From the NCBI RefSeq assembly GCF_030433855.1, contig NZ_JARUXC010000002.1, forward strand, positions 248,001-312,000: 64,000 nucleotides of DNA. Reading direction: 5' to 3'. The position numbers were made by a program, and so were the translations under genes. The DNA is from Agreia sp. PsM10 (GTDB taxonomy: Bacteria; Actinomycetota; Actinomycetes; Actinomycetales; Microbacteriaceae). Positions 62,521 to 64,000 of this stretch are shown piece by piece; positions within the stretch are counted from its first letter, which is position 1; every line of letters starts with the position of its first letter. The notes beneath the pieces were generated by a model. The model worked only from the letters and a program-made list of their open reading frames with translations. It was not told where the DNA came from and did not search any database.

Positions 62521-63891
62521 ATGCTCTCTGTGTCTATGAGCAGAGTGGCCGATCCGCGCGCCGAGGCCGGAGCGGCAGACCGGCTCCCTCCTCACGTCGC
62601 GCTGCTGCGCAATGATGCGGTCATCACGGTTGCCGTCGCCATTGCAGCCGCTCTCCTGTGCCTCGGTCGGTTGCCCGCTGGAGTCCGGGGCGTCCTCTGG
62701 GCAGAAGACGGACGGAACTTTCTCGAGGACCGTCTTCGGCTCGGGCCGTGGAACGCAGTCTTCGACGTCTACGAAGGCTACGTCCACATCGTTCCTCGGC
62801 TCTTGACCGACGTCGCGGTGTCTGCATTTCCGATAGATCGTTTCGCCGAGACGGCGGCATTGCTGGCGTCCCTGACATTCGGCGTCATCGCGGGTCTGGT
62901 GTACGTGTGCAGCCGGGATCTGATTCGAAGCCGGGCATTCCGGGTACTGCTCGCGATGATCACTGTCCTGGCCCCGGTGCTGCCGCTTGAAATTCTGGGC
63001 AATTTCGCCAACGTGCACTGGGGCTTCCTCTGGCTCGCCCCATGGCTGCTTCTCTACAGGCCGAGAACCTGGATAGGCGCATCTGCGCTCGGTATCGTCG
63101 CACTGGTCGGGGGACTCACCGAGATTCAGATGCTTCTGTTCCTGCCTCTCGCGATCGTCCACGTGAAGTGGCCGAAGGCCTGGCTTGTCGCAGTGGCGAC
63201 CGCGATCGGCGTCGCCGTGCAGATCGTGGCGACGGTCACGAGTCCGAGAACTCCCAACGTGGAGATCAAGCCAGGCCCGCTCGACATCGCGGTGGGGTAT
63301 GTCGAGCTTCCGATCCTCGGGGCCTTCGAGGGGCATTCGGCTCGGATACAGAGCGCGCTCCTCGAGGGCGGCTTCGGGGTCGCCATCATCAACGCGCTCG
63401 TCGCGATCGTTGTCATCGGCTTCGCACTGACTCCGGTCTTCACGGCGACGGGTCTCAACCGATTCGTGCCCGTCATCCTGGTCGGAGCTTCGTTGATCGC
63501 CTGGGGGGCTGCCCTCTGGCTGAACCCCGGCCCCACATGGCAGTATGCCGACCTCGATTCCGAGACCTTGCAGGGATTCAGGATCACGCGGTACGTCGCT
63601 GTTCCCTCGATGCTGCTGCTCGGGGCAGTCGTCGTGGCGGCTGCACAGGCGTTCCATAGAGGCGGCCGCGCTCGGTTCGTGGCGGGACTCGCCATAGGGA
63701 TCGTGGCCATGGGCTTCATCGGCAGCTATCACCTGGACGCCATCAGACGTGACGGCGGGCCCCAGTGGTCGACGTCGATCGACCAGGCACGAAACACATG
63801 CGAGAGTGGACTCGTTCCGGCACCGATCGAGATCGCCCCTCCGACGTGGACGGTCGACATCACGTGCGATGACATCGAGCAAAACCGGTGA
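62521..63891 (+). CDS. Polytopic membrane protein (GT-C-like)
   Basis: 456 residues, about nine helices. First loop [18 protein letters not shown] (acidic, D-G after helix 1 as in GT-C proteins), [11 protein letters not shown] and a small extracytoplasmic C-terminal tail with two Cys (NTCESGL, DITCDD). ATG 62521 or 62536 could be the start; neither has a clear ribosome site, and the divergent gene begins at 62514. Overlaps the GT2 start downstream (GTGA), pairing it with a polyprenyl-phosphate transferase. Confidence 0.72.
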   Translation: MLSVSMSRVADPRAEAGAADRLPPHVALLRNDAVITVAVAIAAALLCLGRLPAGVRGVLWAEDGRNFLEDRLRLGPWNAVFDVYEGYVHIVPRLLTDVAVSAFPIDRFAETAALLASLTFGVIAGLVYVCSRDLIRSRAFRVLLAMITVLAPVLPLEILGNFANVHWGFLWLAPWLLLYRPRTWIGASALGIVALVGGLTEIQMLLFLPLAIVHVKWPKAWLVAVATAIGVAVQIVATVTSPRTPNVEIKPGPLDIAVGYVELPILGAFEGHSARIQSALLEGGFGVAIINALVAIVVIGFALTPVFTATGLNRFVPVILVGASLIAWGAALWLNPGPTWQYADLDSETLQGFRITRYVAVPSMLLLGAVVVAAAQAFHRGGRARFVAGLAIGIVAMGFIGSYHLDAIRRDGGPQWSTSIDQARNTCESGLVPAPIEIAPPTWTVDITCDDIEQNR

Positions 63892-64000
63892 CCGCGCTCG
63901 TGATCCTGCCGACCTTCAACGAGGCCGGCAACCTCGACTGGATCCTCGACCGGCTTGCCGCATCCGTCCCCGCCGCTCACGTTCTGGTCGTCGACGACGC
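63888..64000 (+). CDS. GT2 glycosyltransferase, DPM/GtrB-like (3' end outside window)
   Basis: First 37 codons only: [20 protein letters not shown] and HVLVVDDA, the standard start of polyprenyl-phosphate mannose/glucose synthases. GTG start overlaps the upstream stop. The frame runs off the right edge. Confidence 0.82.
   Translation, partial: MTALVILPTFNEAGNLDWILDRLAASVPAAHVLVVDD

Overview
The window is GC-rich, densely coded actinobacterial DNA. Biotin-dependent acyl-CoA carboxylase genes, LCP, rhamnan/teichoic-type glycosyltransferases and the codon bias fit the Microbacteriaceae (Micrococcales). No rRNA, convincing tRNA, IS element, prophage or CRISPR array is visible, so species is not assignable by eye.

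0-20 kb is a housekeeping block. It holds a purine nucleoside phosphorylase (cut by the window edge), an LpdA-type flavoprotein, the acyl-CoA carboxylase alpha subunit, Maf, a TRAM-type RNA methyltransferase, a LuxR response regulator/histidine kinase group, AccE, an SDR, AccD, BirA, a PH-domain protein, PurK, PurE and an LCP ligase. From memory, the same families occur in similar order around deoD-lpdA-accA3-maf-accE5-accD5-birA-PH-purK-purE in Mycobacterium. Against that backbone a 2.26 kb ECF sigma/beta-propeller cassette stands out as an insertion between purK and purE, because it is flanked by two near-identical copies of the purK 3' end.

20-22 kb holds an SDR and an acyl-CoA-ligase-like gene whose tail is replaced by sequence antisense to the first glycosyltransferase. 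This looks like the left edge of a polysaccharide locus that fills the rest of the window. 22-42 kb has RmlA, a WecE-like sugar aminotransferase, a Wzx-like flippase, many GT2 and GT4 glycosyltransferases, a GT2-DUF2304-DUF2142 operon that resembles streptococcal GacI/GacJ/GT-C side-chain machinery, a second DUF2142 protein, two tandem WsaF-type transferases and a nucleotide-sugar epimerase. 42-56 kb has a CgeB-like transferase, a Wzm/Wzt ABC exporter with a C-terminal cargo domain, several large multi-domain transferases, a stand-alone coiled-coil peptide, an RgpF protein and a WbsX protein. 56-58 kb encodes a lipoprotein coupled to a secreted protein with four repeats of about 116 residues. 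58-64 kb contains two GtrA, two polyprenyl-phosphate GT2 and two large GT-C-like membrane proteins, i.e. two Gtr-type side-chain glycosylation modules arranged head to head.

Together the right two thirds looks like a factory for a rhamnose-containing cell-envelope glycan. Activated sugars (RmlA, aminotransferase, epimerase) feed cytoplasmic transferases, export goes by ABC transporter and possibly by flippase, extracytoplasmic side chains are added by Gtr/GacI-type modules, and LCP may attach the product to peptidoglycan. No rmlB, rmlC or rmlD is seen in the window.
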